64,000 nucleotides of DNA, taken from assembly GCA_000621765.1 (NCBI GenBank), contig JHXJ01000007.1:62001-126000 (forward strand). The letters run 5' to 3'. The DNA is from Ruminococcaceae bacterium AB4001. GTDB lineage: Bacteria > Bacillota > Clostridia > Saccharofermentanales > Saccharofermentanaceae. Every line of letters starts with the position of its first letter. Within the stretch, counting starts at the first letter, position 1. This document shows, one piece after another, positions 34,500 through 42,927 of this stretch. The notes below the pieces were generated by a model. The model saw only the letters and a list, made by a program, of their open reading frames with translations. It made no database searches and was not told where the DNA came from. Made by a program: the position numbers and the translations under genes.

Positions 34500-36263
34500 T
34501 TGGGAAAGACACCGAAATACGATCACATGAAGCTGATAAGGCAGTTTGCCGGCGGGCATAAGCACCTTATCACTTTAGGAAGGATCCTCGCAGGATTAAG
34601 TGCGGTCATAACACTTATTCCGTTCTATCTTCTCTGGAAGATCATCGCGGTTGCTATTGAAGGAACTGATCTTGATAGGATCACCGGATATGCATGGGGA
34701 GCGGTAATCCTTACCGTATCAGCGCTTCTGGTTTATATCGTGGCGCTTCTTTGCACGCACATTGCGGCATTCAGGGTTCAGGCCAATATGAGAAGCGAAC
34801 TCATGAGAAAGATAATAAAGCTCCCTCTCGGAATTTTCGATGAGGACGGAACAGGTAAGATCAGAAGGATCGTAAGTGATTCGACTGCAGCTACTGAGAC
34901 TTATATCGCACATAACCTTGCCGATAAGACCGTTGCAGCCGTAACACCTGTCGGACTTATCATTCTTATTCTTGCTTTTGACTGGAAGCTCGGCCTCATC
35001 TGCATGATACCTGCCGTAATCGGATTTATCTGCATGATGTCCATGATGGGAAAAGGCATGCAGCAGAAGATGAAGGAATACCAGAATGCCCTTGATACTA
35101 TGAGCAGTGAAGCTACCGAATATGTCAGAGGTATTCCTGTCGTAAAAACATTCGGCCAGACTGTTCATTCATTTAAGCGTTTTAAAGATTCCATTGACGG
35201 ATACGGAAAGTGGACTACTGCTTATACACTGCAGCTCAGAATGCCTATGATCGGCTTCATGACATGCATCAATGCAATCTTCCTCGCAATTGTTATCGGA
35301 GCATTCTTCCTCACAAGGAACGGTGTTGCTGATGCTAATATCCTGAGTGTCATGTACTACATAATCGTAACTCCTCTGGTTACTGTAACGTTGACTAAGA
35401 TCGCTTATTCCGGCGAAGCTGAGATGACACTCATAGATGCTCTTAAGAGAGTTGAATATGTTCTTAAGCTTAATGTGCTTCCTGAGACGGATAAGAACTC
35501 TATTCCTGAAGACAACGGTATCGTTCTCAAAAATGTATCTTACAGGTATGCTGATGCGACAAGAGATGCGGTGTCAGATATTGATATTGCAATTGTTCCC
35601 GGAGAGCACGTTGCTTTTGTCGGTCCTTCAGGATCCGGTAAGACAACACTTGCTGAACTGATGGTCAGATTCTTTGATGTTACTTCCGGAGAGATTCTTC
35701 TTGGAGGTGTCAATATTAAGGATATTCCTTCAGATAAGCTCATGGAATGTGTGTCATTCGTGTTCCAGGACAGCAAACTCATTAAGACATCGATCTTTGA
35801 GAATGTAAGAATGGCAAAACCTGATGCGACGAGGGAAGAAGTTATCGAGGCTCTTAACAAAGCGCAGTGTTCGGATATTATCGATAAACTGCCTAACGGC
35901 ATAGATACGGTTATCGGGGAGAAGGGCACTTATCTCTCAGGCGGTGAGCAGCAGAGAATCACGATCGCCAGAGCGGTACTGAAAAATGCACCTATTCTTA
36001 TCCTTGATGAGGCAACAGCATTTGCCGATCCTGATAACGAGGTAAAGGTGCAGGCTGCTTTTGAAGAACTCTCCAAGGGTAAGACACTTATCATGATTGC
36101 GCATAGACTTAGCACTGTTACAAGTGCTGACAGGATCTTCGTTCTTGACGACGGAAAACTCGAGGAGAGTGGAACTCACAATGAGCTTATCGCTTCCGGA
36201 GGACTCTATAAAAAGATGTTCGATGAGTATGAGAGATCTGTTGAATGGAAGGTAGGTGCTTAA
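34500..36263 (+). CDS. Exporter-fold ABC transporter, IrtA/YbtP-like, pair 2 first subunit
   Basis: 587 aa. The TTG at 34500 is chosen because AAGGAGGAAATAAAC lies just before it; an ATG at 34476 precedes that ribosome site. Membrane domain (1-320) with GKIRRIVSDSTAATETYIAH, then ATPase: GPSGSGKTTLAEL (about 375), FVFQDSKLIKTS, LSGGEQQRITIARAV, LILDEATAFADP, IAHR. This type forms heterodimers; IrtAB and YbtPQ are such proteins that import siderophores. Import here is inferred from resemblance and context. Confidence 0.78.
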   Translation: MGKTPKYDHMKLIRQFAGGHKHLITLGRILAGLSAVITLIPFYLLWKIIAVAIEGTDLDRITGYAWGAVILTVSALLVYIVALLCTHIAAFRVQANMRSELMRKIIKLPLGIFDEDGTGKIRRIVSDSTAATETYIAHNLADKTVAAVTPVGLIILILAFDWKLGLICMIPAVIGFICMMSMMGKGMQQKMKEYQNALDTMSSEATEYVRGIPVVKTFGQTVHSFKRFKDSIDGYGKWTTAYTLQLRMPMIGFMTCINAIFLAIVIGAFFLTRNGVADANILSVMYYIIVTPLVTVTLTKIAYSGEAEMTLIDALKRVEYVLKLNVLPETDKNSIPEDNGIVLKNVSYRYADATRDAVSDIDIAIVPGEHVAFVGPSGSGKTTLAELMVRFFDVTSGEILLGGVNIKDIPSDKLMECVSFVFQDSKLIKTSIFENVRMAKPDATREEVIEALNKAQCSDIIDKLPNGIDTVIGEKGTYLSGGEQQRITIARAVLKNAPILILDEATAFADPDNEVKVQAAFEELSKGKTLIMIAHRLSTVTSADRIFVLDDGKLEESGTHNELIASGGLYKKMFDEYERSVEWKVGA

Positions 36264-36265
36264 AG

Positions 36266-38002
36266 ATGATAGAAAAGTTAAAGCACAAGTACGCGCTCTC
36301 CACTCAGGGCGCCAAGGATATGATCAAGGCCTGCATCAGTGTAACGGTTACAAATATCGCTCTTATGATGACGGCAAGTGTTCTTTATATGCTGATCAGA
36401 GACCTTTTGAGCAGGGATCTTGCAATGAGCAAATTGCCGCTATATCTCATAATGAGCGCCGTTATTATAATCCTTGTTGCAGTAACAAACTTTATCCAAT
36501 ACAACATGACGTTCCTTACGACATATCGTGAAAGCGGTGTCAGAAGAACATCAATTGCCGAGAGATTGAGACGCCTTCCGTTGTCTTACTTCGGTAAGAA
36601 GAATCTTGCAGATCTTACCCAGAATATTCTCGGTGACTGCGCTCAGATCGAGACAGCATCAAGCCACTGGATCCCTGAGATCATCGGAGCTCTTATCTCT
36701 ACAACGCTTGTAGGCCTGAGCCTTTTCATCTTCTTCGACTGGAGAATGGTTCTTGCAAGCTTCTGGGTAATACCGGTATCGCTTGGCATTGTGCTCTCAT
36801 GTTCAGGACTCGAAAAGAAAGCCGTAAAGAAGAATCATGCCGTTAAGCTCGATATGAACGACGGCGTCCAGGAATGTCTCGAATCCATTAGAGATCTTAG
36901 AGCCAATAACGCTGAAGAACGTTATATGGAAATGCTTGAAGGCAAGATCAGAAAAGTCGAGAAGATGGCTCTGTTTACTGAACTCAAGATGGCTGTATAT
37001 GTAAACTCTGCATCTATTATCCTTAAGCTCGGTATCGGTACTACGTCTATTGTCGGAGGTGTCTTGTTTGCTCAGGGAAGCATCGATATTCTTACGTTCT
37101 TTATGTTCCTCATGCTTGTAGCAAGACTTTACGATCCTATGCAGATCACTTTGCAGAATTTTGCTGCCGTTATCTCTGTTGAGCTTCAGTCTGAAAGACT
37201 GGATGAAGTGCTTTCGCACGAGATACAGACAGGTTCAGAGAAGAAGACTAACAACGGATATGATATTGTTTTCGATCATGTCGGATTCAAGTATTCCGAT
37301 GATACTGATGTGTTAAAGGACGTAAGCTTTACAGCAAAGCAGGGCGAGGTTACTGCTCTTATCGGTCCTTCCGGTGGCGGAAAAACGACTATCTCGCGTC
37401 TTGCTGCAAGATTCTGGGATGTATCAGAAGGCAAGATCACTTTGGGCGGAGAAGATATCTCCAAGATCGATCCGGAGACACTGCTTTCCGATTATTCCAT
37501 AGTCTTCCAGGACGTTATCCTGTTCAACAACAGTATTAAGGAGAATATCCGCATCGGCCGTGAAGGTGCAAGTGATGAGGACATAATAAGAGCCGCAAGG
37601 CTTGCTAACTGCGAAGAGTTCATAAATAAGCTCCCTGACGGTTACGATACCTTTATCGGCGAGAACGGAAGCGAGCTCTCAGGCGGTGAGAGACAGAGAA
37701 TCTCCATTGCAAGAGCATTCCTTAAGGATGCTCCGATAATTCTTCTTGATGAAGCGACTGCTTCTCTTGATGCGGAGAACGAGACTGTAATCCAGGAAGC
37801 TCTTTCGAGACTTATCAAAGATAAGACAGTCCTTATTATCGCTCACAGAATGAGAACTATCGCCAATGCAGATCACATTGTAGTTCTTAAAGACGGTGTG
37901 GTCGCTGAACAGGGAAGCCCGGAAGAATTGTCAGCATATGACAGTATTTACAGCAAGATGACCAGCCAGCAGCGCATGTCGCAGAGTTGGACAATGGCAT
38001 AA
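36266..38002 (+). CDS. Exporter-fold ABC transporter, pair 2 second subunit
   Basis: 578 aa, ATG 36266, 2 nt after the partner's stop. Membrane domain with NLADLTQNILGDCAQIETAS; ATPase: GPSGGGKTTISRL (about 372), FQDVILFNNS, LSGGERQRISIARAF, ILLDEATASLD, IAHR. Completes a heterodimer with the preceding gene. A hairpin lies after it and then an ATC-hydrolase-family gene. Confidence 0.8.
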   Translation: MIEKLKHKYALSTQGAKDMIKACISVTVTNIALMMTASVLYMLIRDLLSRDLAMSKLPLYLIMSAVIIILVAVTNFIQYNMTFLTTYRESGVRRTSIAERLRRLPLSYFGKKNLADLTQNILGDCAQIETASSHWIPEIIGALISTTLVGLSLFIFFDWRMVLASFWVIPVSLGIVLSCSGLEKKAVKKNHAVKLDMNDGVQECLESIRDLRANNAEERYMEMLEGKIRKVEKMALFTELKMAVYVNSASIILKLGIGTTSIVGGVLFAQGSIDILTFFMFLMLVARLYDPMQITLQNFAAVISVELQSERLDEVLSHEIQTGSEKKTNNGYDIVFDHVGFKYSDDTDVLKDVSFTAKQGEVTALIGPSGGGKTTISRLAARFWDVSEGKITLGGEDISKIDPETLLSDYSIVFQDVILFNNSIKENIRIGREGASDEDIIRAARLANCEEFINKLPDGYDTFIGENGSELSGGERQRISIARAFLKDAPIILLDEATASLDAENETVIQEALSRLIKDKTVLIIAHRMRTIANADHIVVLKDGVVAEQGSPEELSAYDSIYSKMTSQQRMSQSWTMA

Positions 38003-38024
38003 TCTTTTACCCACCCTCTTTATC

Positions 38025-38064
38025 CGGATAACGGGCGGTACTGTTTAAGCCCGCCTGTTATCCG
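38025..38064 (+). terminator. Strong hairpin between ABC pair 2 and the ATC-hydrolase-family gene
   Basis: CGGATAACGGGCGG (38025-38038) pairs with CCGCCTGTTATCCG (38051-38064), 14 bp including one G-U. The T run comes only 13 nt later, so it may be a weak terminator or mRNA-stability element. Confidence 0.5.
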
Positions 38065-38093
38065 AGAAGGGTAATAGTTTTTTTGGAGCAAAT

Positions 38094-38693
38094 ATGAGGA
38101 ATACCGTAAATAAAAGTAAATTTGCCAAAGAATTCCTTGTGATGGTAAGGGAACATTTCAGCGGCGATGTAGCAGAAGACATCTGCAGGATGGCGAATGA
38201 GTATTCAGATGAATACACGAATGCGCATCCTGATGCGTATGGTTCAGCATTAAAGGTTTCTTATCCTTTCGCAGGTGTCTATAAGGCACTTCAGGAATAT
38301 GTATCGAAGGAAGAAGCTCTTCAGATGATGAGGGATTATGCTCCGGTAATAGGCGAGAAGGCAAGGAAAACGTATTGGCGCTTTACCTCGATTCCGGGTA
38401 TGCCTTCGTTGCTGTGGGCAAATTTCGGAAAGATAATGAAGGTAGCCGGTGGCGAGAAAGCAGGGTATAAGAGCAGGATCTATGGCGTAAACGGTAACCA
38501 GGCCGGAATGGATGTGCTCTCATGTCCGGTTGTTAACGCGCTGGTCGAAATAGGGATGCCTGAAGTTGCTCCTGTTATGTGTGCGATAGATCAGGTGTAT
38601 AGCACAGGTTACCGCGGGATCAAGTTCAGAAGGACTAAGTCAGTCGCCGAAGGTGACGATTGCTGTGACTATAGATATATGAGGGTAAAGTGA
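38094..38693 (+). CDS. ATC-hydrolase-family protein, copy 2
   Basis: 199 aa, ATG after GGAGCAAAT. It shares with copies 1 and 3 a CP segment (DVLSCPVVNALVEIG), an MCAIDQ segment and the closing GDDCCDYRYMR. The N-terminal part is helical. The gene lies downstream of ABC pair 2 on the same strand, suggesting the ABC system and this protein share a task. Reaction unproven. Confidence 0.7.
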   Translation: MRNTVNKSKFAKEFLVMVREHFSGDVAEDICRMANEYSDEYTNAHPDAYGSALKVSYPFAGVYKALQEYVSKEEALQMMRDYAPVIGEKARKTYWRFTSIPGMPSLLWANFGKIMKVAGGEKAGYKSRIYGVNGNQAGMDVLSCPVVNALVEIGMPEVAPVMCAIDQVYSTGYRGIKFRRTKSVAEGDDCCDYRYMRVK

Positions 38694-38696
38694 TAA

Positions 38697-38850
38697 TTAC
38701 TCGAACAGATATCTGAGTACCAGGTCTGCCAGTTCTTTTACGATTTTGTCATCCTGAGAGCCATCGCCGTTGAAGACAGTTTCATGTATAACGCTCTCAA
38801 CGGTAGTAAGTATGATGCGAGCTGCCAGATCAAAGCTCCGAAGTCTGTTC
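38697..38850 (-). pseudogene. Remnant of a TetR-family regulator (C-terminal ~50 residues)
   Basis: On the minus strand, a frame with no start codon runs from 38850 to a TAA at 38697-38699 and encodes a TetR-like tail: SFDLAARIILTTVESVIHET, then a segment ending in DLVLRYLFE. A TAG lies directly before it, and the xylA terminator abuts it. It looks like the stump of a fourth TetR gene left by deletion. Short, so moderate confidence. Confidence 0.45.
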
Positions 38851-38862
38851 TATAAGAAGAAA

Positions 38863-38889
38863 GGGGCGACTCTTTGTGTGAGCCGCCCC
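38863..38889 (-). terminator. Intrinsic terminator of xylA
   Basis: GGGGCGACTC (38863-38872) pairs with GAGCCGCCCC (38880-38889) with one G-U-type pair. On the minus strand the hairpin is followed by TTTCTTCTTAT. Confidence 0.75.
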
Positions 38890-38915
38890 ATCCTGTTAAG
38901 TATTGTTCCCCTAAA

Positions 38916-40241
38916 TCAGTTATTGGCAATGATGATATTGTTGAGTACACCTTCAAGGTATTCCTGCTTACCGGAACAGGGAATTGCAGGTGCTTTGAGT
39001 TCAGCGGCTCTGTCTGCAAGCTCTGCGAGCGTGACATTGCCTGATCTGACTTTCTGTCCGAGTTCGGAATTGAATGAAGAATAGCGCTCTTCGATATTCT
39101 TCTCGAGTCTGCCGTCTTCGATGATCTCGGCAGCCTTAAGGAGACCGAATGCGAACGAATCCATACCGAGGATGAATGCGTGGAACATGTCTTCGTATGT
39201 GTTGCTGGGTCTTCTGTTCTTGGAATCGAAATTGATTCCTACAGGAAGTCCGCCGTTCTTGACGATCTCATACATTGCGAGTGTCGTATCGTAGATGTTG
39301 CTCGGGAAGCAGTCTGTATCCCAGCCGAGCATGATATCGCCCTGGTTGGCATCGATAGAACCGAGCATGCCGTTGATGCGGCTGATGCGGAGTTCGTGCT
39401 GGAATGTGTGTCCTGCAAGTGTAGCGTGGTTAGCTTCGATGTTCATCTTGAAGTCTTTATCAAGACCGTAATCTTTTAAGAATCCGATAGCTGTTGCAGC
39501 GTCATAATCGTACTGGTGCTTCATGGGTTCCTTCGGCTTGGGCTCGATAAGGAATGTTCCGTTAAATCCGATGCTCCTGCCGTAATCACGCGCGATCTTC
39601 ATTAAGGTTGCGATGTTTTCCTGTTCGAACTTTACCTGAGTGTTGAGAAGAGTCTCATAGCCTTCTCTGCCGCCCCAGAAAACATAGCCCTTACCGCCGA
39701 GCTTAACCGTAAGCTCGATGGCCTTCTTGACCTGTGCTGCTGCAAAGCAGTAAACATCAAGGCTGTTGGTGCTTCCTGCACCATTCATGAATCTGGGATT
39801 TGAGAACATGTTGGCCGTACCCCAGAGACACTTGATATCAGTGCCCTTGGTCTTCTCGAGAATGTAGTCAGAGATCTCATCAAGTCTTTTGTTTGTCTCA
39901 TTGATGTCGTCTGCTTCAGGTACAAGATCGACATCATGGAAGCAGTAATACTTAATGCCGAGCTTCTTCATGAACTCGACGCCTGCATCGACCTTGGTTT
40001 TTGCATGTTCCATTGTACCTTCGGAAGCGGCGCCGAATCTCTTGTCAGCAGTTCCTCTGCCGAACATGTCTGTGCCGTTGGCGCAAAGGTTATGCCACCA
40101 TGCCATTGCGAAGGGGAGATGCTCACTCATCTTCTTGCCGAGAACGACGCGGTCTGCATCGTAATACTTGAATGCGAACGGGTTCTTGCTTGAGCTTCCT
40201 TCGAACTTGATCTCGGGAATGCCTTCGAAAATTTCACTCAT
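38916..40241 (-). CDS. xylA: Xylose isomerase
   Basis: 441 aa, the usual class II length. The start MSEIFEGIPEIKFEG at 40241 has GGAGG 9 nt upstream; a longer frame lacks support. It converts D-xylose to D-xylulose and needs two divalent metals. Visible signatures: catalytic His in YYCFHDVDLVPEAD, WGGREGYETLLNT, IEPKPKEPMKHQYDYD (metal Glu), NIEANHATLAGHTFQHEL and GWDTDCFP. No xylulokinase is adjacent. It is oddly isolated inside the metal-transport island, with a DtxR-like box upstream. Confidence 0.95.
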   Translation of the reverse strand: MSEIFEGIPEIKFEGSSSKNPFAFKYYDADRVVLGKKMSEHLPFAMAWWHNLCANGTDMFGRGTADKRFGAASEGTMEHAKTKVDAGVEFMKKLGIKYYCFHDVDLVPEADDINETNKRLDEISDYILEKTKGTDIKCLWGTANMFSNPRFMNGAGSTNSLDVYCFAAAQVKKAIELTVKLGGKGYVFWGGREGYETLLNTQVKFEQENIATLMKIARDYGRSIGFNGTFLIEPKPKEPMKHQYDYDAATAIGFLKDYGLDKDFKMNIEANHATLAGHTFQHELRISRINGMLGSIDANQGDIMLGWDTDCFPSNIYDTTLAMYEIVKNGGLPVGINFDSKNRRPSNTYEDMFHAFILGMDSFAFGLLKAAEIIEDGRLEKNIEERYSSFNSELGQKVRSGNVTLAELADRAAELKAPAIPCSGKQEYLEGVLNNIIIANN

Positions 40242-40274
40242 TGGAATTATCCTCCTATATCTATTTACGAAAAT

Positions 40275-40290
40275 GTTAGTTATGACTAAC
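40275..40290 (-). promoter_or_regulatory. DtxR-box-like operator upstream of xylA
   Basis: GTTAGTTATGACTAAC, perfect arms with 6-nt centre, lies 34-49 nt upstream of the xylA start. A second box at 40433 serves the divergent operon, so this one probably acts on xylA. No clear minus-strand -35/-10 pair was found. Confidence 0.6.
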
Positions 40291-40421
40291 TCTAGTAATG
40301 ATAACACATTTTAAGGATTATTCTTTGCGCTTAATGTGCAAGTTTAACTTGATTATTTTATGTATTCTGAATGCCGCGAACGCAAATAATATTTATCTTT
40401 TCCAGAATTTTCAAAAACCTA

Positions 40422-40450
40422 TTGACTCAATGGTTAGTATACACTAACAT
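40422..40450 (+). promoter_or_regulatory. Promoter with DtxR-box-like operator before TetR 2 operon
   Basis: TTGACT (40422-40427), 17-nt spacer, TAACAT (40445-40450). GTTAGTATACACTAAC (40433-40448) fills the spacer and overlaps the -10. Confidence 0.65.
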
Positions 40451-40462
40451 TATGTAGCTTCA

Positions 40463-40477
40463 GATAACAGTGTTATC
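40463..40477 (+). promoter_or_regulatory. Palindrome, candidate TetR 2 operator
   Basis: GATAACA-G-TGTTATC, a perfect inverted repeat between the DtxR-like box and TetR 2 start. It shares TTATCGGT (40473-40480) with sites near the other TetR genes. Confidence 0.45.
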
Positions 40478-40503
40478 GGTGATCTATATCTTAAGGAATG
40501 AAT

Positions 40504-41190
40504 ATGTCAGTATCTGATAAGTCCATTGACGGACGATTAATGGAGTGCGCCAGGAAAGAATTTCTCGAAAAGGGCTTTGAGAAGGCTTCGCTGAGAAATA
40601 TATGCAGAACAGCCAATGTAACCACAGGAGCACTTTATAAAAGATTTAAGGGCAAAGAGGAATTATTCTCTGCAATAGTGGAAGACACTGCGGATTTTAT
40701 CAATGAGTGTCTGAGATATAAGGATGAATTATCTATGCAGCCTCAGTCTGAGGAGTTCCTGGTCAATTGCTGGCATATGAGCGATGAAGTTATGCTCTAC
40801 TGGTTCAAAGTGATAATGGAACACAAGGAGCCGTTTACAATGCTGCTCCGATGCAGTTCCGGCACCAAGTATCAGGACTTTGAACATGAGCTGGCCACAA
40901 AGATGAGTGAGTCAAATTACCGCTTTTATCTGCAGGCTTATGAACGCGGGATTACAAGAAAGAAGATCACAAAGACGGACCTGCATATCCTCGATGCTGC
41001 TTACTGGAAAGTTGTCTGTGAACCTTTTGTTCATGACTATTCGTGGGACGAGATAGTAACGCTTACATCTAATATCTGCTCATTCATGGATTACTGCAAA
41101 CTTCTGGAGATAGATAAGGGATTGATAAGAAAGTACGCGATGACTCAGGAGAAGATCATCAAAGATATATTAATGGAGGGACATATATGA
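40504..41190 (+). CDS. TetR family regulator 2
   Basis: 228 aa. ATG 40504 is preferred over 40498 because AAGGA lies 7 nt before it and the paralogue at 52489 begins the same way (MSVxDxSID). HTH: KASLRNICRTANVTTGALYK then RFKGKEELF. Helical ligand domain to residue 228. It opens an operon with ABC pair 3 and ECF set 2 (ATGA overlap with the next gene). It is closely related to TetR 3. Confidence 0.88.
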   Translation: MSVSDKSIDGRLMECARKEFLEKGFEKASLRNICRTANVTTGALYKRFKGKEELFSAIVEDTADFINECLRYKDELSMQPQSEEFLVNCWHMSDEVMLYWFKVIMEHKEPFTMLLRCSSGTKYQDFEHELATKMSESNYRFYLQAYERGITRKKITKTDLHILDAAYWKVVCEPFVHDYSWDEIVTLTSNICSFMDYCKLLEIDKGLIRKYAMTQEKIIKDILMEGHI

Positions 41191-42923
41191 TTTCCTACGT
41201 TTTTAAGTATGCCGGAAAGTATAAGAAGAAAACTGTCCTTGCGATGGTGGTGCTTACAGCAGGCGTATTGTTTTCGATGGTTCCTTATTTACTGGTTTAC
41301 CAATTGATAGAACCATTGCTGAATAAGGAGAATATAAGTGCATCTTATGTCTTGATAAGAGTGCTGCTGTTTTTCTTGTGCATCCTTGCATATAAGGTGC
41401 TCTATTGCTTCGGCCTTAAGTTCTCTCATGAAGGTGCATTCAACACCTTGAAGAACATCAGGACTTATGTGCAGAGCAGGATCGAGAAAATGCCTCTCGG
41501 CAATATCCAGAACATCGGAACCGGCCAGCTTAAAAAGGTCTTTACTGATGATATCGACGGAATCGAACTTTTGCTGGCACATGCGGTACCTGAAGGCTTT
41601 TCAAACCTTATGGGTGCGGCAGTCATGATCATTGCAATGTTCTTTGTTGATATAAGGATGGCACTTTTAAGCGTAGCAGCACTCGTGCTCTCACTTATCA
41701 TAAGTTTTGTCATGTTCGGTTCATGCATGAAGAAGATGAATGAATACTATGCAGCAGCGGCAAAGATGAACAACACGATCATCGAGTATGTTAACGGCAT
41801 GGAGGTCGTAAAAGTATTCAACCGTCATGAGGAATCATTCAGGAAGTATAAGGAAGACGTTGTTAATTACAGGGATTACACTTTGGGATGGTATAAAGTG
41901 TGCTGGCCATTTCTTGCCATTACAACAAGCCTTCTTCCTTGCATGACGATATTCTCACTTCCTGCAGGCGTTATATTCCTTGCAAACGGAACACTCACAC
42001 TTTCACAGTTTGCTCTCATTATCTGCTTAACTATCTCTGTCGGAACACCGCTGCTCAAGGTTGGAAGTTACGGTTCAACGCTTCCCCAGCTTCAGTATAA
42101 GATCTCGGCACTTGAGAAGCTGACAGAAGGTGAAGGCCTTAAGGCTGGCGATAACGGTTTTGAAGGTGCAAACCATGATATCCGTTTCGATAATGTGAGA
42201 TTCTCTTATAAAGATGCTGAAGTAATACATGGTGTTTCTTTCGAGATAAAAGAGAATACGATGACAGCTTTTGTCGGTGAGTCAGGAAGCGGCAAATCCA
42301 CGCTGGCTAAGCTTTTGGTACATTTCTATGATCTGAATGACGGCTCGATCTCAATTGGCGGACAGGATATCACGGATATGACTCTTGAAGCTCTTAATGA
42401 TGAGATCTCATATGTATCACAGGAGCAGTTCCTCTTTAATACAACGATATATGAGAACATCCTTATCGGAAAGCCTGATGCAGACAGAAGCGAGGTCCTT
42501 GCTGCTGCCGAACGTGCGCAGTGCAGTGATTTTCTTGAAAGACTTCCTATGGGAATAGATTCAAAGGCAGGTGACAGCGGAAAGATGCTGTCAGGCGGTG
42601 AGAGACAGCGCATTGCTCTTGCAAGAGCGATCTTAAAGGATGCGCCTATCATTGTTCTCGATGAGGCTACCGCATTTATAGATCCGGAGAATGAGGAGAA
42701 GATGAATGCTGCTATTTCGCAGGTCATCAGGGATAAGACCATCATCATCATCGCTCACAGACTTCCTTCGATCGTTGAAGCTGATCAGATCGTTGTTCTT
42801 AATGACGGGAACATCAGCGATGTCGGCACGCATGAGGAACTTCTTGCAAGAAGTTCTGAGTATAAGCACTTATGGGATGCCCAGGCAAAAACAGGTGATT
42901 GGCAGATAAAGGAGGGAGTATAA
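41187..42923 (+). CDS. Exporter-fold ABC transporter, IrtAB/YbtPQ-like, pair 3 first subunit
   Basis: 578 aa. Membrane domain 1-315 with GTGQLKKVFTDDIDGIELLL and AHAVPEG. ATPase: GESGSGKSTLAKLL (about 368), SYVSQEQFLFNTT, LSGGERQRIALARAI, IVLDEATAFIDPENE, IAHR. Near-identical plan to 53188. Start overlaps the TetR 2 stop (ATGA). Predicted to work with the next gene as a heterodimer; a role in siderophore-type import is inferred. Confidence 0.8.
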   Translation: MISYVFKYAGKYKKKTVLAMVVLTAGVLFSMVPYLLVYQLIEPLLNKENISASYVLIRVLLFFLCILAYKVLYCFGLKFSHEGAFNTLKNIRTYVQSRIEKMPLGNIQNIGTGQLKKVFTDDIDGIELLLAHAVPEGFSNLMGAAVMIIAMFFVDIRMALLSVAALVLSLIISFVMFGSCMKKMNEYYAAAAKMNNTIIEYVNGMEVVKVFNRHEESFRKYKEDVVNYRDYTLGWYKVCWPFLAITTSLLPCMTIFSLPAGVIFLANGTLTLSQFALIICLTISVGTPLLKVGSYGSTLPQLQYKISALEKLTEGEGLKAGDNGFEGANHDIRFDNVRFSYKDAEVIHGVSFEIKENTMTAFVGESGSGKSTLAKLLVHFYDLNDGSISIGGQDITDMTLEALNDEISYVSQEQFLFNTTIYENILIGKPDADRSEVLAAAERAQCSDFLERLPMGIDSKAGDSGKMLSGGERQRIALARAILKDAPIIVLDEATAFIDPENEEKMNAAISQVIRDKTIIIIAHRLPSIVEADQIVVLNDGNISDVGTHEELLARSSEYKHLWDAQAKTGDWQIKEGV

Positions 42924-42927
42924 GACT

